The translations under genes were made by a program, and so were the position numbers. The notes beneath the pieces were generated by a model. It saw nothing but the letters and a program-made list of their open reading frames with translations, was not told the origin of the DNA and made no database searches. A DNA stretch of 64,000 bases, from contig NZ_NMUN01000008.1 in NCBI RefSeq assembly GCF_002812725.1, forward strand, positions 62,001 through 126,000, in the 5' to 3' direction. Below, one piece after another: positions 7,796-16,840 of the stretch (its first letter is position 1; every line of letters begins with the position of its first letter). Origin of the DNA: Microbacterium sp. BR1 (GTDB taxonomy: Bacteria; Actinomycetota; Actinomycetes; Actinomycetales; Microbacteriaceae).

Positions 7796-8117
7796 GCGGT
7801 GACAGACGCGGCGTCGCGTCCGTCCACGTGATCACGAGTCGCGCGGCCGACGTGCGGCTGCCGGCCGCCTGGCGGATCCTGGCCGAGATCGCGTGGCGGA
7901 CGGCCGCCGGGTCGACGTCCGCGCCTCCCGAGAAGTGCAGGAGGATCTCGCCCGGAGCCTCGGTCACGACGAGCGTGCCGAGTCCCGGCAGCTCCGTCAA
8001 CGTCTCGTCAGAGGACATCCGGACGTGCTCGATCCCGCGCAGCGCCGTCGCCACCTGCGCCAGCACCGGCCGGGCGGAACGGGATGCGGGATGGATCCTC
8101 GCGTGCAGAGACGTCAC
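7785..8117 (-). CDS. Hypothetical protein, 110 residues
   Basis: The frame starts MTSLHARIHPASRSARPVLA and ends in LSPHAV. It has no membrane segment, signal peptide or Cys. Alternating hydrophobic stretches (LGTLVVTEAPGEILLHFSGG, then SAARLVITW) suggest a small alpha/beta domain. Its 3' end overlaps the start of the mannosyltransferase gene by 11 bp, the usual sign of a two-gene operon. I do not recognise the family, and no function can be assigned from context beyond likely co-expression. Confidence 0.6.
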   Translation of the reverse strand: MTSLHARIHPASRSARPVLAQVATALRGIEHVRMSSDETLTELPGLGTLVVTEAPGEILLHFSGGADVDPAAVRHAISARIRQAAGSRTSAARLVITWTDATPRLSPHAV

Positions 8118-8198
8118 GACATCAGTCTTCCCACCGAAAACGGCGCGGAAATGAACATTCGGTGACAGAGTTCGACGCGTGACCCGCGCCGGTCGGGC

Positions 8199-8417
8199 TC
8201 AGGCGGCCAGACGGTAGGTCTCGTGCAGACGACGGACCACGTTCCTTTCGACGAGGACCGGAACGTAGTGGCGCAGCCGCACCCCGTCGAACGACTCCAG
8301 CTCCTCGGCGATCAGGGCGAACACCGCTTCATCGCTCGATTCGGGAAAACGCCGTCGCAGACGCTCCGCGAGATACACGAGTGCCTCGAACTCGCTCTCG
8401 GGGTGGGTGCAACTCAT
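8199..8417 (-). CDS. Three-helix-bundle dimerisation domain protein, 72 residues
   Basis: A small helical protein starting MSCTHPESEFEALVYLAERL. It shows the pattern of actinobacterial three-helix-bundle proteins: a first helix (VYLAERLRRRFPESS), a second helix after a short turn (DEAVFALIAEELESFDG) and a third helix ending in YVPVLVERNVVRRL. It shares the framework LxxRFP - V/A - Y/E - VRxxVPVLxE with the 68-residue protein at 9061-9267, so the two are paralogues flanking the cupin gene. The frame continues upstream, but the ATG at 8417 gives the conserved N-terminus. Its partner and role are unknown. Confidence 0.75.
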   Translation of the reverse strand: MSCTHPESEFEALVYLAERLRRRFPESSDEAVFALIAEELESFDGVRLRHYVPVLVERNVVRRLHETYRLAA

Positions 8418-8549
8418 GTACCAATTGTCCCCGAAGTCCCGGCGAACGGTCCCGTTCCACCCATTCTCATGGTCACGACGACGGGGCAGACGCGGTCTCC
8501 TCCGCGGCGTAGGCTTCGATCCTCGACATCGAGCAAGGAGACTGACGCC

Positions 8550-9026
8550 ATGGCCATCACCGACAACGGGCCCCACCCGAACGCCTTCGACATCGAGTCC
8601 GCCACGCGACAGAACGAGAACTATCGCACCGTCGCCTGGACCGGGAAGTTCCTTCAGGTCACGCTGATGTCGATCCCCGTGGGCGAGTCCATCGGCCTGG
8701 AGTCCCACCCCGGGACGGACCAGTTCCTGCGTGTCGACGCTGGTCGCGGCAGAGCAGTCATGGGCCCCGCGAAGGATCAGCTGGATTTCGAGCAGGATGT
8801 CTCGGACGGATGGTCCGTTCAGGTCCCCGCGGGCACGTGGCATGACGTCATCAACACCGGCACAGCACCTCTGCGCCTCTACACGATCTACGCCCCGTCG
8901 CACCATGCGCTCGGCGCGGTGCAGCCCACGAGCGAAGATGCGGAGCGCGAAGAGGCGGCGGGCATCGATGAGGCGCCGTCCTGGACCGTGCAGCCCGCCG
9001 AGGAGGAGCCCGACCGGCACGCGTGA
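8550..9026 (+). CDS. Cupin-domain protein
   Basis: A 158-residue single-cupin protein. Motif 1 is represented by GLESHPGTDQFLRVDAGRG (about residues 55-73), with His and a Gln in place of the usual second His. Motif 2 is VQVPAGTWHDVINTG, with the conserved Pro-Ala-Gly and the metal-binding His. Relatives are small cytosolic cupins of uncertain activity, some annotated as mannose-6-phosphate isomerase-like. The C-terminal 35 residues are acidic and probably disordered. The ATG at 8550 has GCAAGGAGAC upstream. It is divergent from one three-helix-bundle gene and convergent with the other. Confidence 0.85.
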   Translation: MAITDNGPHPNAFDIESATRQNENYRTVAWTGKFLQVTLMSIPVGESIGLESHPGTDQFLRVDAGRGRAVMGPAKDQLDFEQDVSDGWSVQVPAGTWHDVINTGTAPLRLYTIYAPSHHALGAVQPTSEDAEREEAAGIDEAPSWTVQPAEEEPDRHA

Positions 9027-9060
9027 TGAGCTGCGGGAGTCGGGAACGCCAGCCGAACGC

Positions 9061-9267
9061 TCAGCGTTTGCCCTTCAGGCGCGCCTTGGCTTCCTTCTCG
9101 ATGAGCACCGGCACGAAGTCACGGACCTTCGCATCGGAGAACGTCGTGCGCGCGTACTCGACAGCGTCTGCGACCGACTCGGGTGTGGCATCCGGGAACC
9201 GCTCTCGGAGTCTCTCCACGATTTCAGAGATCGCCTTGCTCTCGTCGACAACCTTGTCACCTGACAT
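9061..9267 (-). CDS. Three-helix-bundle dimerisation domain protein, 68 residues
   Basis: Starts MSGDKVVDESKAISEIVERL. Helix 1 ends in RERFPDATPES, helix 2 is VADAVEYARTTFSDA and helix 3 contains VRDFVPVLIEKEAKARL. It lines up with the 72-residue protein at 8199-8417 along its whole length, including RxRFP and the VRxxVPVLxE segment, so this is a local paralogue pair around the cupin gene. The upstream sequence (minus strand) includes GAGGAGTGCACG, a good ribosome-binding site for the ATG at 9267. No function is established for these small proteins. Confidence 0.75.
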   Translation of the reverse strand: MSGDKVVDESKAISEIVERLRERFPDATPESVADAVEYARTTFSDAKVRDFVPVLIEKEAKARLKGKR

Positions 9268-9523
9268 CGTGCACTCCTCAGCAGCCTGGTGTTCTTCGCC
9301 ACCCTTTCGCTGACTCTACTCAACCGAGGTGAACCGCCCCGCCTGAGCCGCACCCACGTCAGCGAGGACGAAGCACTGCGCTTTCTGCATCACACCGGCA
9401 ACTGATCGCCGGGACGGTCGCGTGTCGCGTGATCGGAAGAGGCGACCCAGGTCGGTTGCTGGGGGTGCGGCGTTCGGCCAAGGTGAGAGCTGATCGCACC
9501 CGCCTCTTCCCGAGAGGGACCCC

Positions 9524-11272
9524 GTGTCCTCGCAGACCGCTATATCGCCGATTGCGCACCCCACTCCCCGACGCCTTCAGGGCGGGCGGGTGGGTTCGCT
9601 CGAATACGCGCTGCTCTTCATCGCCGTGTTCGCGCTGGTCATCGGGGTCGTCGCGATCGCGGTCGCGGCGCAGCCGCCCGGCAACCTGGTCGCGATCGTG
9701 CAGTACGTCGTGCTGTTCTGGATCTGGGTGGCGGCGGGGATCTGCGCCTGGTGGCGACGGCCGATGAACGGAATCGGGGGGCTGCTGCTCGTCGGTTCCC
9801 TCGCGCTGATTCTGGGCAGCGCCGGATACTTCGGCGTTCCGGGGCTGTACGCCATCGGGGCGGTCTTCTCGAGCAGCGCCCTCTCGGTCGCCGTGCACCT
9901 GCTGCTGGCGTTCCCCTCGGGTCGGATCCGGGACCGCCTGTCGCTGATCACGGTCGTCCTCGGCTACATCACATCGCTCTTCTTCGACCTGATCCGTGCG
10001 GTCGTGTTCGGAACGCCCGCATTCGCCCCCGTTTCGTTCGTCCAGAGCACGATCGGCGTGACGGTCATGATCATGACGGCCGTGGTGCTCGTGCGGCGTC
10101 TGAAAGCGGCGGATGCGGCTCACCGGCGCATCCTGCTCCCCCTCTTCACCTACGGCATCCTTGCGATCCCCGCGCTGCCGATGATCCCGAACGTGCTGCT
10201 CCCGCTCGGCGTCGACCCGGAGCTCGTCACGTGGATGCAGGGTGTCCTGCTCGCGGGGCTTCCGATCGCCTTTCTCCTCGGCGTCCTGCGCGGGGGTTTC
10301 ACCCGGACGACGCCGCTCGAGGCCCTGAGCGAGTGGCTGGCGCTGCGCGGCGCGAGCCGGCCGGCCGTCGCACGGGCGCTCGCGACGACGCTCGGCGACA
10401 GCACCCTGCGTGTCGTGTACTGGGACGCGGCGCACGCTCGCTTCGTCGACGAACGAGGGCTCGAGGTGCGCAACAGAACGGGCGACGCCGGCCGGGGGTG
10501 GCTGCAGGTGCTCGTGGACGACGACCTGGTCGGCGCCATCGACTACGACGCGGGGATGATCGCAGAGCCCTCCCCCGTGCGGCGGGCGGCCGAGGTGCTC
10601 GCCATCGCCATCGACCGCGAGCGTCTCACGGTCCAGTTGCTGACGAGCAACGAGGCCCTGCTGCTCTCGCGTGCTCGCATCGTCGAGGCGGGCGACCGCG
10701 AACGGTTCCGGATCGCGCGCGACCTGCACGACGGCCTGCAGACGCAGCTCGTCCTCCTGGCGATCGAGGCCCAGACGATCGCGAACGCGCCCTCGGGCTC
10801 GGACGCTGCAGGTCCGGCTGAGGCCCTCCGACGGGGAATCGACACGGCCGCGGCCGACCTACGCCGCCTCGTGCACGACGTGCTGCCCGCCGCACTCCTC
10901 GAGCAAGGCTTCGTCGCGGCGGTCGAGGATCTCGTCGACCGCCTGCCCGTGGCTGCCACGTTCCGGGCCGAAGTCGACGAGCCGACGGTCGCACGACCGA
11001 CGGCGCACACCGCCTACTTCATCGTCGCCGAGGCGCTCTCCAACACCGTCAAGCACGCGCGCGCGACGACGGTGCGGGTGACGATGACGCAGACCGACGG
11101 CCGCCTCGCGCTCGAGATCGAGGACGACGGGATCGGCGGCGCTCGGATCAACGCCGGGATGGGGCTGCGCGGTCTGGCCGATCGTGTGGATGCGCTCGGC
11201 GGCAGGATCGAGATCCGCTCCGAGCGGAGTCGAGGAACGAACGTGAGAGTGGAGTTGCCGTGCGCGTTGTAA
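9524..11272 (+). CDS. NarL-type sensor histidine kinase
   Basis: A 582-residue kinase with a GTG start (GAGGGACCCC upstream). Residues about 25-270 hold seven to eight membrane segments with no obvious extracellular domain. A GAF-like linker follows, and then the HisKA_3 dimerisation helix with the phospho-acceptor His in RIARDLHDGLQTQL (near residue 402). The ATPase domain has the N-box in ALSNTVKHARAT and a G-box GMGLRGLADRVDALGG. This layout pairs with LuxR-type regulators. Its stop overlaps the start of the regulator gene by 13 bp. The membrane-embedded sensor suggests a cell-envelope or lipid-phase signal, which fits the cell-wall enzymes just downstream; that link is inference. Confidence 0.9.
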   Translation: MSSQTAISPIAHPTPRRLQGGRVGSLEYALLFIAVFALVIGVVAIAVAAQPPGNLVAIVQYVVLFWIWVAAGICAWWRRPMNGIGGLLLVGSLALILGSAGYFGVPGLYAIGAVFSSSALSVAVHLLLAFPSGRIRDRLSLITVVLGYITSLFFDLIRAVVFGTPAFAPVSFVQSTIGVTVMIMTAVVLVRRLKAADAAHRRILLPLFTYGILAIPALPMIPNVLLPLGVDPELVTWMQGVLLAGLPIAFLLGVLRGGFTRTTPLEALSEWLALRGASRPAVARALATTLGDSTLRVVYWDAAHARFVDERGLEVRNRTGDAGRGWLQVLVDDDLVGAIDYDAGMIAEPSPVRRAAEVLAIAIDRERLTVQLLTSNEALLLSRARIVEAGDRERFRIARDLHDGLQTQLVLLAIEAQTIANAPSGSDAAGPAEALRRGIDTAAADLRRLVHDVLPAALLEQGFVAAVEDLVDRLPVAATFRAEVDEPTVARPTAHTAYFIVAEALSNTVKHARATTVRVTMTQTDGRLALEIEDDGIGGARINAGMGLRGLADRVDALGGRIEIRSERSRGTNVRVELPCAL

Positions 11273-11922
11273 TCGGAGAAGACGAGGTCCTGCTCCGGGA
11301 AGGCGTCGCGCACATCCTGGCGAGCGACGGGTTCGAGGTCCTCGCCAGCGTGAGCGACGCGGCGCAGCTCGAGCGCGAAGTCAATCGGCACGTGCCCGAT
11401 CTGGTCGTCACGGACATCCGGATGCCCCCCACGTACACGGACGAGGGGCTCGAGGCCGCTCTGCGGATCCGACAGGCCCACCCGAGCATCGGGGTCGTCG
11501 TGGTGTCGCAGCACGTGCAGCGGCGGTATGCGACCGAGCTGCTCGACGGGGGCGGAGGATTCGGGTACCTGCTGAAGCAGCGGATCGCGGACGTGCGCAC
11601 CTTCACGTCTGACATCCGGCGCGTCGCGAGAGGCGGAACCGCGCTCGACCCCGAGGTCGTGTCGGTCCTGGTCGCGCGGGCGAGCCGGGGCGCCTCCGCC
11701 GTCGGCAGACTGACCCCGCGTCAGCTCGAGGTCCTCGGGCTCATGGCCGAGGGCCGCAGCAATGCCGCGATCGCCGCGCAGCTGGTTCTGAGCGAAAAGG
11801 CGATCGTGCAGCACACGTCGAACATCTACGACGCGCTGGGACTGCCGCTCGACGCCGACGACCATCGCCGGGTGCTGGCCGTGATCCGCTACCTGCAGTC
11901 CTCACAGCCCCCTGCCCTCTGA
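11260..11922 (+). CDS. LuxR/NarL-family response regulator
   Basis: A 220-residue regulator, partner of the kinase at 9524. The GTG start gives MRVVIGEDEVLLREGVAHIL. The receiver domain has the acidic pair in GEDE and the phospho-acceptor Asp52 in VVTDIRMPP. The C-terminal GerE-type helix-turn-helix begins LTPRQLEVLGLMAEGRSNAA (about residue 152) and continues IAAQLVLSEKAIVQHTSNIY. It is translated from within the kinase gene (13-bp overlap). A likely target lies nearby: ATGGACC-CA-GGTCCAT dyads at 13285-13331 have the 7-2-7 spacing used by NarL-type regulators. Confidence 0.92.
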   Translation: MRVVIGEDEVLLREGVAHILASDGFEVLASVSDAAQLEREVNRHVPDLVVTDIRMPPTYTDEGLEAALRIRQAHPSIGVVVVSQHVQRRYATELLDGGGGFGYLLKQRIADVRTFTSDIRRVARGGTALDPEVVSVLVARASRGASAVGRLTPRQLEVLGLMAEGRSNAAIAAQLVLSEKAIVQHTSNIYDALGLPLDADDHRRVLAVIRYLQSSQPPAL

Positions 11923-11958
11923 GAGTTCCCCGCGCGAAGTCCCTCGCGGGCTTCCGTC

Positions 11959-13215
11959 TCAACTGCCGTACAGGGTGTCGATCAGCAGGCGTGCCAGGAC
12001 CGCGGCGGTCGGCAAGCCGTCGGCGCCGGGCGCGAGGTTCGTCCAGACGACCACCGTGACATCGGTTGCGGGGTCGTAGCCCATGAAAGAGTTGTATCCC
12101 GGGAGCGAGCCGATATGACCGTAGAACGAGTCCATCCCGGCCATCCCCCAGCCGTACGAACTGCCGTCCTCGTTGGGTTGCACGCTCTCGATCCGTCGCT
12201 GTTGCATGTCGTCGCTGAGCAGCCCCCCGCCTCCCAGAGCTTCCACCCACGTCGCCAGATCGGATGCCGTCGAGATTCCGGCGCCCGCGGCCGATGTCCA
12301 CGACGCGTTGTCGTTCGTGTGATCGGTCGGCACCAACTCACCCGCCGCGGCCGCGGCGAGCTCGTCGTCCGACAACCACTCGCCCTCCATCGTGTCCACG
12401 TTGTTCGAGAACATGTAGCCGTGCGCGTACGGTTCCGGGATCGATGTGTCGGTGGCGGAGGGGTAGGACGTCTCGGACAGCCCGAGCGGGTCGAAGAGTC
12501 GCTCCTGGAAGATCCGATCGATCGGCTTCCCCTCGAGGTCCTGCGCGATGAGTCCGAGCAGGACGGTATTGGTGTTCGAGTATTCGTATCCCTCGCCCGG
12601 TGCGAAGTACGGCTCTTCGGCGAGGCCCATGCGCACCAGCTCTTCCGGATCCCAGACGCGCTCCGGCGTCTCGTCCAGCGCCGTGTTCAGCTCGAGGGTG
12701 GTCGTGTAGTTATGCAGACCGCTGCGCATCGTCAGCAACTGCTCGATCGTGATGTTCTCGCCGTTCGGCACGTCGGGGCGGTACATCGACACCGGGTCGT
12801 CGAGCGCGATCTCGCCCTCTTCGACGAGCTGCAGGATCACGGTGCCGGTCCAGGTCTTGGTGTTCGAGCCGATGCGGATGTGATCGTCCAGAGTGACGGG
12901 CGTCGACCCCGCCCACTCGGTGACTCCGTATGCGTGCTCGACCTCACCCTCCGGTGTGCGCACGATCATCACGGCGCCCGGGACGAGCATCGCGGCGGCC
13001 GAGTCGTCGAAGGCCGCGGTGAGCGCCTCGGCGTCGAAGTCGACGGTCGCGCCGCCCGACGCGGACGAGCTCGCCGTGGCACCACCGTTCGCGGTCGTGC
13101 CGCCCGCGCAGCCCGCGAGCGCGAGAGTTGTCACGACGATGGCCGCGGTCGCGATCCGTCGTCGGCGCGCGCCCCGGAGCAAGGTGGTCGTCTGGATTCT
13201 CGGCATGATTCGCAC
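11959..13215 (-). CDS. Lipoprotein serine hydrolase of the beta-lactamase/DD-peptidase fold
   Basis: A 418-residue protein with an N-terminal basic stretch, a hydrophobic segment and the lipobox LAGC (Cys36), so it is anchored outside the membrane. The Ser-x-x-Lys nucleophile motif is SNTK (Ser117-Lys120), the second motif is YSN (in GYEYSNTNT), and the third is His-x-Gly in YGHIGSLPGYNSFMG. This is the class C beta-lactamase/R61 DD-peptidase family (Pfam Beta-lactamase). It could trim peptidoglycan peptides or hydrolyse another ester or amide. A second enzyme of the same family is encoded divergently at 13459. The frame has two early Met codons (13215 and 13206). A weak hairpin follows its stop. 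Confidence 0.87.
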   Translation of the reverse strand: MRIMPRIQTTTLLRGARRRRIATAAIVVTTLALAGCAGGTTANGGATASSSASGGATVDFDAEALTAAFDDSAAAMLVPGAVMIVRTPEGEVEHAYGVTEWAGSTPVTLDDHIRIGSNTKTWTGTVILQLVEEGEIALDDPVSMYRPDVPNGENITIEQLLTMRSGLHNYTTTLELNTALDETPERVWDPEELVRMGLAEEPYFAPGEGYEYSNTNTVLLGLIAQDLEGKPIDRIFQERLFDPLGLSETSYPSATDTSIPEPYAHGYMFSNNVDTMEGEWLSDDELAAAAAGELVPTDHTNDNASWTSAAGAGISTASDLATWVEALGGGGLLSDDMQQRRIESVQPNEDGSSYGWGMAGMDSFYGHIGSLPGYNSFMGYDPATDVTVVVWTNLAPGADGLPTAAVLARLLIDTLYGS

Positions 13216-13284
13216 GTCGTCTCCTCTCGCCCGTGCGAGAGCGCCGGGACGGATCCAGCCTGGCGTCCGACACCGGATGGGGCC

Positions 13285-13331
13285 ATGGACCCAGGTCGCC
13301 TACCGCCTGCGGAGCATGGACCCAGGTCCAT
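13285..13331. promoter_or_regulatory. Two 7-2-7 dyads between divergent serine-hydrolase genes
   Basis: The second copy, ATGGACC-CA-GGTCCAT (13316-13331), is a perfect 7-bp inverted repeat with a 2-bp centre. The first copy (13285-13297) shares the left arm, the centre and GGTC. The copies start 31 bp apart, close to three helical turns. NarL/LuxR-type response regulators bind such 7-2-7 sites, so the nearby regulator (11260-11922) is the natural candidate. Confidence 0.5.
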
Positions 13332-13458
13332 TGCCATAACCTGTGCGGGAGCGGGAGGGTGGACCCGGGAGCGTGGGGTCAAGGGGGGTGCCCCCGCTCC
13401 CGACTGGTCCGATCCCCGCATCCGCATCACGACCGGCACAGCAGACAGAGGAACTTCC

Positions 13459-14652
13459 ATGACGCCGCACGCCCGCCGTCCGCGCATCTCGCTCGCCATC
13501 GCGGGACTCGCCTCGCTCGCAGCGCTCGTCGTCGTGACGGGCTGCACATCCACCGCCGCTTCCGACACGACGCCGCCGGGCGCATCGAAGCCAGCCGCGA
13601 TCCGGCCGGCGGCGCCCGAGGGCGGGCTGCCGGACGACCTGCAGACCGAGCTCCAGCGGATCGTGGATGCGACGATGACCGAGTACGGAGTGCCCGGATC
13701 CGCCGTCGGGGTCTGGATCCCCGGCGAAGGATCGTGGACGTCGTTCACCGGCCTCGCCGACATCGCGGCCGACGCTCCCGTGTCGAGCGAGATGACCTGG
13801 CCGCTGCGGAGCGTCACGAAGTCCTACACCGTGACGCTCATCCTGCAGCTCGTCGACGAGGGCGAGCTCCGTCTCGACGACACCCTCGACCAGTACGTCG
13901 ACGGCATCACGAACGGCGATCGGATCACGATCCGCCAGCTCGCCGACATGTCCAGCGGCAACTCCGACTACACGACCGCGGCAGGCTTCGGCGAGGCGTA
14001 CGGAGCCGACGAGGCCCACATCTTCTCGCTCGCCGAGCTGAACGACTTCCTCGTCGGGGAACCCGCGCAATTCGAGCCGGGCGCGGAGAAGGTCTACACG
14101 AACGCGAACACGAACCTGCTCGGTGCCGTGGTCGAGAAGGTGACCGGGCAAGACTTCGCCGAGGTGCTCGAGGAGCGCATCCTCGAGCCACTCGGCCAAA
14201 CGGGCACGGAATACCTCCTCGATGCCACCGAGTGGGTGGACCACCCGCTGGGCTACGCGATCGAGGACGGCGAGCAGACGGTGCAGAACGACAACCTGTC
14301 GATCTACGGCCCGGCGGGCTCGATGGTGAGCACGCTCGACGACGCCCGAGTCTGGGCCGAGGCGCTCGGCGGCGGTCTGCTGCTCGGAGCGCAGACACAG
14401 GCCGAACGCGAGCAGGGCGCACCCCTCGACGCCGGCCCGCCCTACGACATCTACGCGCTGGGCATGGGAGAGACCAACGGATGGTGGGGCCACAACGGCG
14501 AGGGCCTCGGTTTCACCGCTGCGGTCTTCCACCAGCCGGAATCCGGGGCGAGCATCGTCGTCTTCATGAACGAATCGAACGTGGAACCGAAGGCGCATCC
14601 CGCCGATCAGGCCTTCCGCCGAATCGCCGAAGCTCTCGGAAACGAGTCCTGA
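13459..14652 (+). CDS. Lipoprotein serine hydrolase of the beta-lactamase/DD-peptidase fold (second copy)
   Basis: A 397-residue protein from the ATG at 13459. The N-terminus is basic, then hydrophobic, ending in the lipobox VTGC (Cys29). The nucleophile motif is SVTK, the second motif is YTN (in KVYTNANTNLLGAV), and the third is His-Asn-Gly in GWWGHNGEGLGFT. It is the same family as the divergent neighbour at 11959, but the sequences differ enough to be old paralogues. Its stop is 2 bp from the start of the PBP4-like gene, so the two are co-transcribed. An extracytoplasmic role on peptidoglycan peptides or beta-lactams is likely; the exact substrate is open. Confidence 0.87.
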   Translation: MTPHARRPRISLAIAGLASLAALVVVTGCTSTAASDTTPPGASKPAAIRPAAPEGGLPDDLQTELQRIVDATMTEYGVPGSAVGVWIPGEGSWTSFTGLADIAADAPVSSEMTWPLRSVTKSYTVTLILQLVDEGELRLDDTLDQYVDGITNGDRITIRQLADMSSGNSDYTTAAGFGEAYGADEAHIFSLAELNDFLVGEPAQFEPGAEKVYTNANTNLLGAVVEKVTGQDFAEVLEERILEPLGQTGTEYLLDATEWVDHPLGYAIEDGEQTVQNDNLSIYGPAGSMVSTLDDARVWAEALGGGLLLGAQTQAEREQGAPLDAGPPYDIYALGMGETNGWWGHNGEGLGFTAAVFHQPESGASIVVFMNESNVEPKAHPADQAFRRIAEALGNES

Positions 14653-14654
14653 TC

Positions 14655-16223
14655 ATGCGCGCATTCACACGCCGCACAGCGGCCATCGCCACCGTGCTCG
14701 GGGTCGCACTCGCCGTCACGGCGTGCACGGCGGAGCAGACCGATCCCTACGCCGTCGACGGTCTGCCCGAGGCCGCGCTGGAGGTCATGAACAAGGCGCC
14801 CTACGCGGAGGGAACCTGGTACATCGCCGTGCAAGACATCGACACCGGCGATGTGCTGATCGATCTCAACGCGAACAGGATGGCCGCACCCGGGTCGTTC
14901 GTGAAGACGTACAGCGCCGGCGCGGCCTGGCTCGAGTGGGGCCCCGACCACACCATCACGACGCCGGTCAAGCGCAGTGGCGAGGTCACCGCCGGGGCGC
15001 TCGACGGCGACCTCGTGCTGGTCGGCATGGGTGACATCACGATGGGCGGACGCACGAAAGCCGACGGAACCGTCGACTTCACGGACCTCGATCACAACGA
15101 CGCGAACTTCCTCGCGGGATCGACACTCACACCGGAAGATCCGCTGACGGGGCTCGACGAACTCGCTGAGCAGGTCAAGGCCGCGGGTATCGACTCCGTC
15201 GCGGGCGACGTCGTGATCGACGACCGCCTCTTCGCCGGCGAGCTCGCGGGGCAGCCCGTCACGCCGATCGTCATCAACCAGAACCTGATCGACATCATGG
15301 TCCACCCCGGCAAGGCGGGCGAGCCGGCATCCGTCGACATGATCCCCGTCGTCTCACCGTGGGTCGTGACGTCCACCGTCGAGACGGTCGAGGCCGGCGG
15401 ACCCACGAACATCACGCTCCCGAAACCGACCCGGGACGGAGAGATCCTGGTGTCGGGCACCATCGCGGCCGACAGCGACCCGCAGCTGAAGGTCTACGCG
15501 TTCGCGGATCCCGCGACCTTCGCCCGCACGGCCTTCATCGAGGCGCTCGAACGTGCCGGAGTGAGCGTCGCGGCCGATCCGATCATCGTCAACCCCGACG
15601 AGAACCTCGCCGACCGGGCAACCGTCGACGCGCTGCCCTCGGTCGCCGAACTGGAGTCGCTCTCGATCGAGCAAGAGGCGACCTACGTGATGAAGATCAG
15701 CTACAACCGCGGGGCGCAGACCTTGATCTGCCGTCTCGCCGCCGAACGCGGCTCGACCGATTGCGATGACGGTATCCCGATCGCCGCGGAGATCTGGGAT
15801 GCCGCGGGCCTCGACATCCTCGGCGCATCCCTCGTGGACGGCTCAGGGTTGGAGGGCAACTACGTCACCCCGGCGAACGCCCTCCAGATCCAGACGCTCA
15901 TGGCGACGCGACCCGACGCGGCGCGCTGGCAGGCGACCATGCCGGTTCTCGGCGTCGACGGCTCGCTGGCTGCGGTCGAGGCGGACAGCCCTGCCGCGGG
16001 CAAGGTGTTCGCGAAGACCGGCACCCTGATCGGCGGCGACCCGTTCAACGGGCGGATGCGGCTGACCACGAAGACGCTCGGCGGTGTGATGGAGGCCGCG
16101 ACGGGACGGAACCTCGCCTTCACGATCATGGTCAACCAGGGGTTCTTCCCCGCGCTCGAGGGAGTCTTCGAGGCCAACGACGACGTCGGGGCCGTCGCCG
16201 CGATCATCCAGCAGGCCTACTGA
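14655..16223 (+). CDS. dacB: D-alanyl-D-alanine carboxypeptidase/PBP4-like (peptidase S13) lipoprotein
   Basis: A 522-residue class C low-molecular-mass PBP. It has a lipobox VTAC (Cys24) after a hydrophobic segment, unusual because many PBP4 proteins have ordinary signal peptides. The Ser-x-x-Lys motif is PGSFVKTYSAGAAW, the Ser-x-Asn motif is ISYNRGAQTLICRLA, and the Lys-Thr-Gly motif is FAKTGTLIGGD. Between the first two lies the long insert typical of S13 enzymes. It should remove terminal D-Ala or cleave cross-links outside the membrane. It is cotranscribed with the serine hydrolase at 13459 and lies near a two-component system, suggesting a cell-wall remodelling or beta-lactam response module. 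Confidence 0.88.
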   Translation: MRAFTRRTAAIATVLGVALAVTACTAEQTDPYAVDGLPEAALEVMNKAPYAEGTWYIAVQDIDTGDVLIDLNANRMAAPGSFVKTYSAGAAWLEWGPDHTITTPVKRSGEVTAGALDGDLVLVGMGDITMGGRTKADGTVDFTDLDHNDANFLAGSTLTPEDPLTGLDELAEQVKAAGIDSVAGDVVIDDRLFAGELAGQPVTPIVINQNLIDIMVHPGKAGEPASVDMIPVVSPWVVTSTVETVEAGGPTNITLPKPTRDGEILVSGTIAADSDPQLKVYAFADPATFARTAFIEALERAGVSVAADPIIVNPDENLADRATVDALPSVAELESLSIEQEATYVMKISYNRGAQTLICRLAAERGSTDCDDGIPIAAEIWDAAGLDILGASLVDGSGLEGNYVTPANALQIQTLMATRPDAARWQATMPVLGVDGSLAAVEADSPAAGKVFAKTGTLIGGDPFNGRMRLTTKTLGGVMEAATGRNLAFTIMVNQGFFPALEGVFEANDDVGAVAAIIQQAY

Positions 16224-16348
16224 TGTCTGCTCTCGAACCGGACGGGCAGCAGCCCGTGGCCGCGCGACGATCCCGAGTGCGCGCTCCCTCCGTCAGATCC
16301 TGCATCCGATGACATCCGACGAGGTCCGGCTCGCCGGTTCAGGCCGAT

Positions 16349-16717
16349 TCAGACCGGCGCGATCACGAGCTCCGCGATGTGGTCTGCCTGAACGGTGAAG
16401 CGGAAGCCGAGTTCGGCGATGCCACCCGGAAAGTCGCCCTCGAGGCGCGCGAGCACGACCCAGCCGGAGTCACCTTCACGCCGTTGACCGATGAGCGTCG
16501 TCGTGTAGGTGAACTCGGTGGCCACGGTACCCAACCACCCCAGAATCGCATCACGACCGTCGTACCGGATGCGCTCATCCGTGACGCTGGCATCCGCGGC
16601 GAACACGTCGATGATCGACTCCCGGCCGCGGATGTCGTCTTTCGCCGCGAGGTAGCGGACGATGGCGGCGGGGAGGGCGTCGGCGTCGTACGGAGCGAAG
16701 CGGTTCGAGTTCGTCAT
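16349..16717 (-). CDS. NTF2-like/SnoaL-fold protein
   Basis: A 122-residue protein starting MTNSNRFAPYDADALPAAIV. The pattern of an N-terminal helix, IIDVFAADASVTDE and then IRYDGRDAILGWL is that of the SnoaL/NTF2-like cone fold, followed by four beta strands with TYTTTLIGQ and WVVLARLEGDFPGG. Members are isomerases, hydrolases or simple ligand binders, and the fold alone does not tell which. It stands between the PBP4-like gene and the frameshifted MerR gene, with no operon partner. Confidence 0.8.
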   Translation of the reverse strand: MTNSNRFAPYDADALPAAIVRYLAAKDDIRGRESIIDVFAADASVTDERIRYDGRDAILGWLGTVATEFTYTTTLIGQRREGDSGWVVLARLEGDFPGGIAELGFRFTVQADHIAELVIAPV

Positions 16718-16840
16718 GTCGGGGTTCCGTTCTGCGTGGGGCCCGAAGGTGATTCCATCGGGGCGATCAACCGGGGTCGCACAGCCCAGACTGGGCCTTC
16801 CCCTCGGGGAAAGGTCAAACGGCGTCGACGGCCCCCGAGG

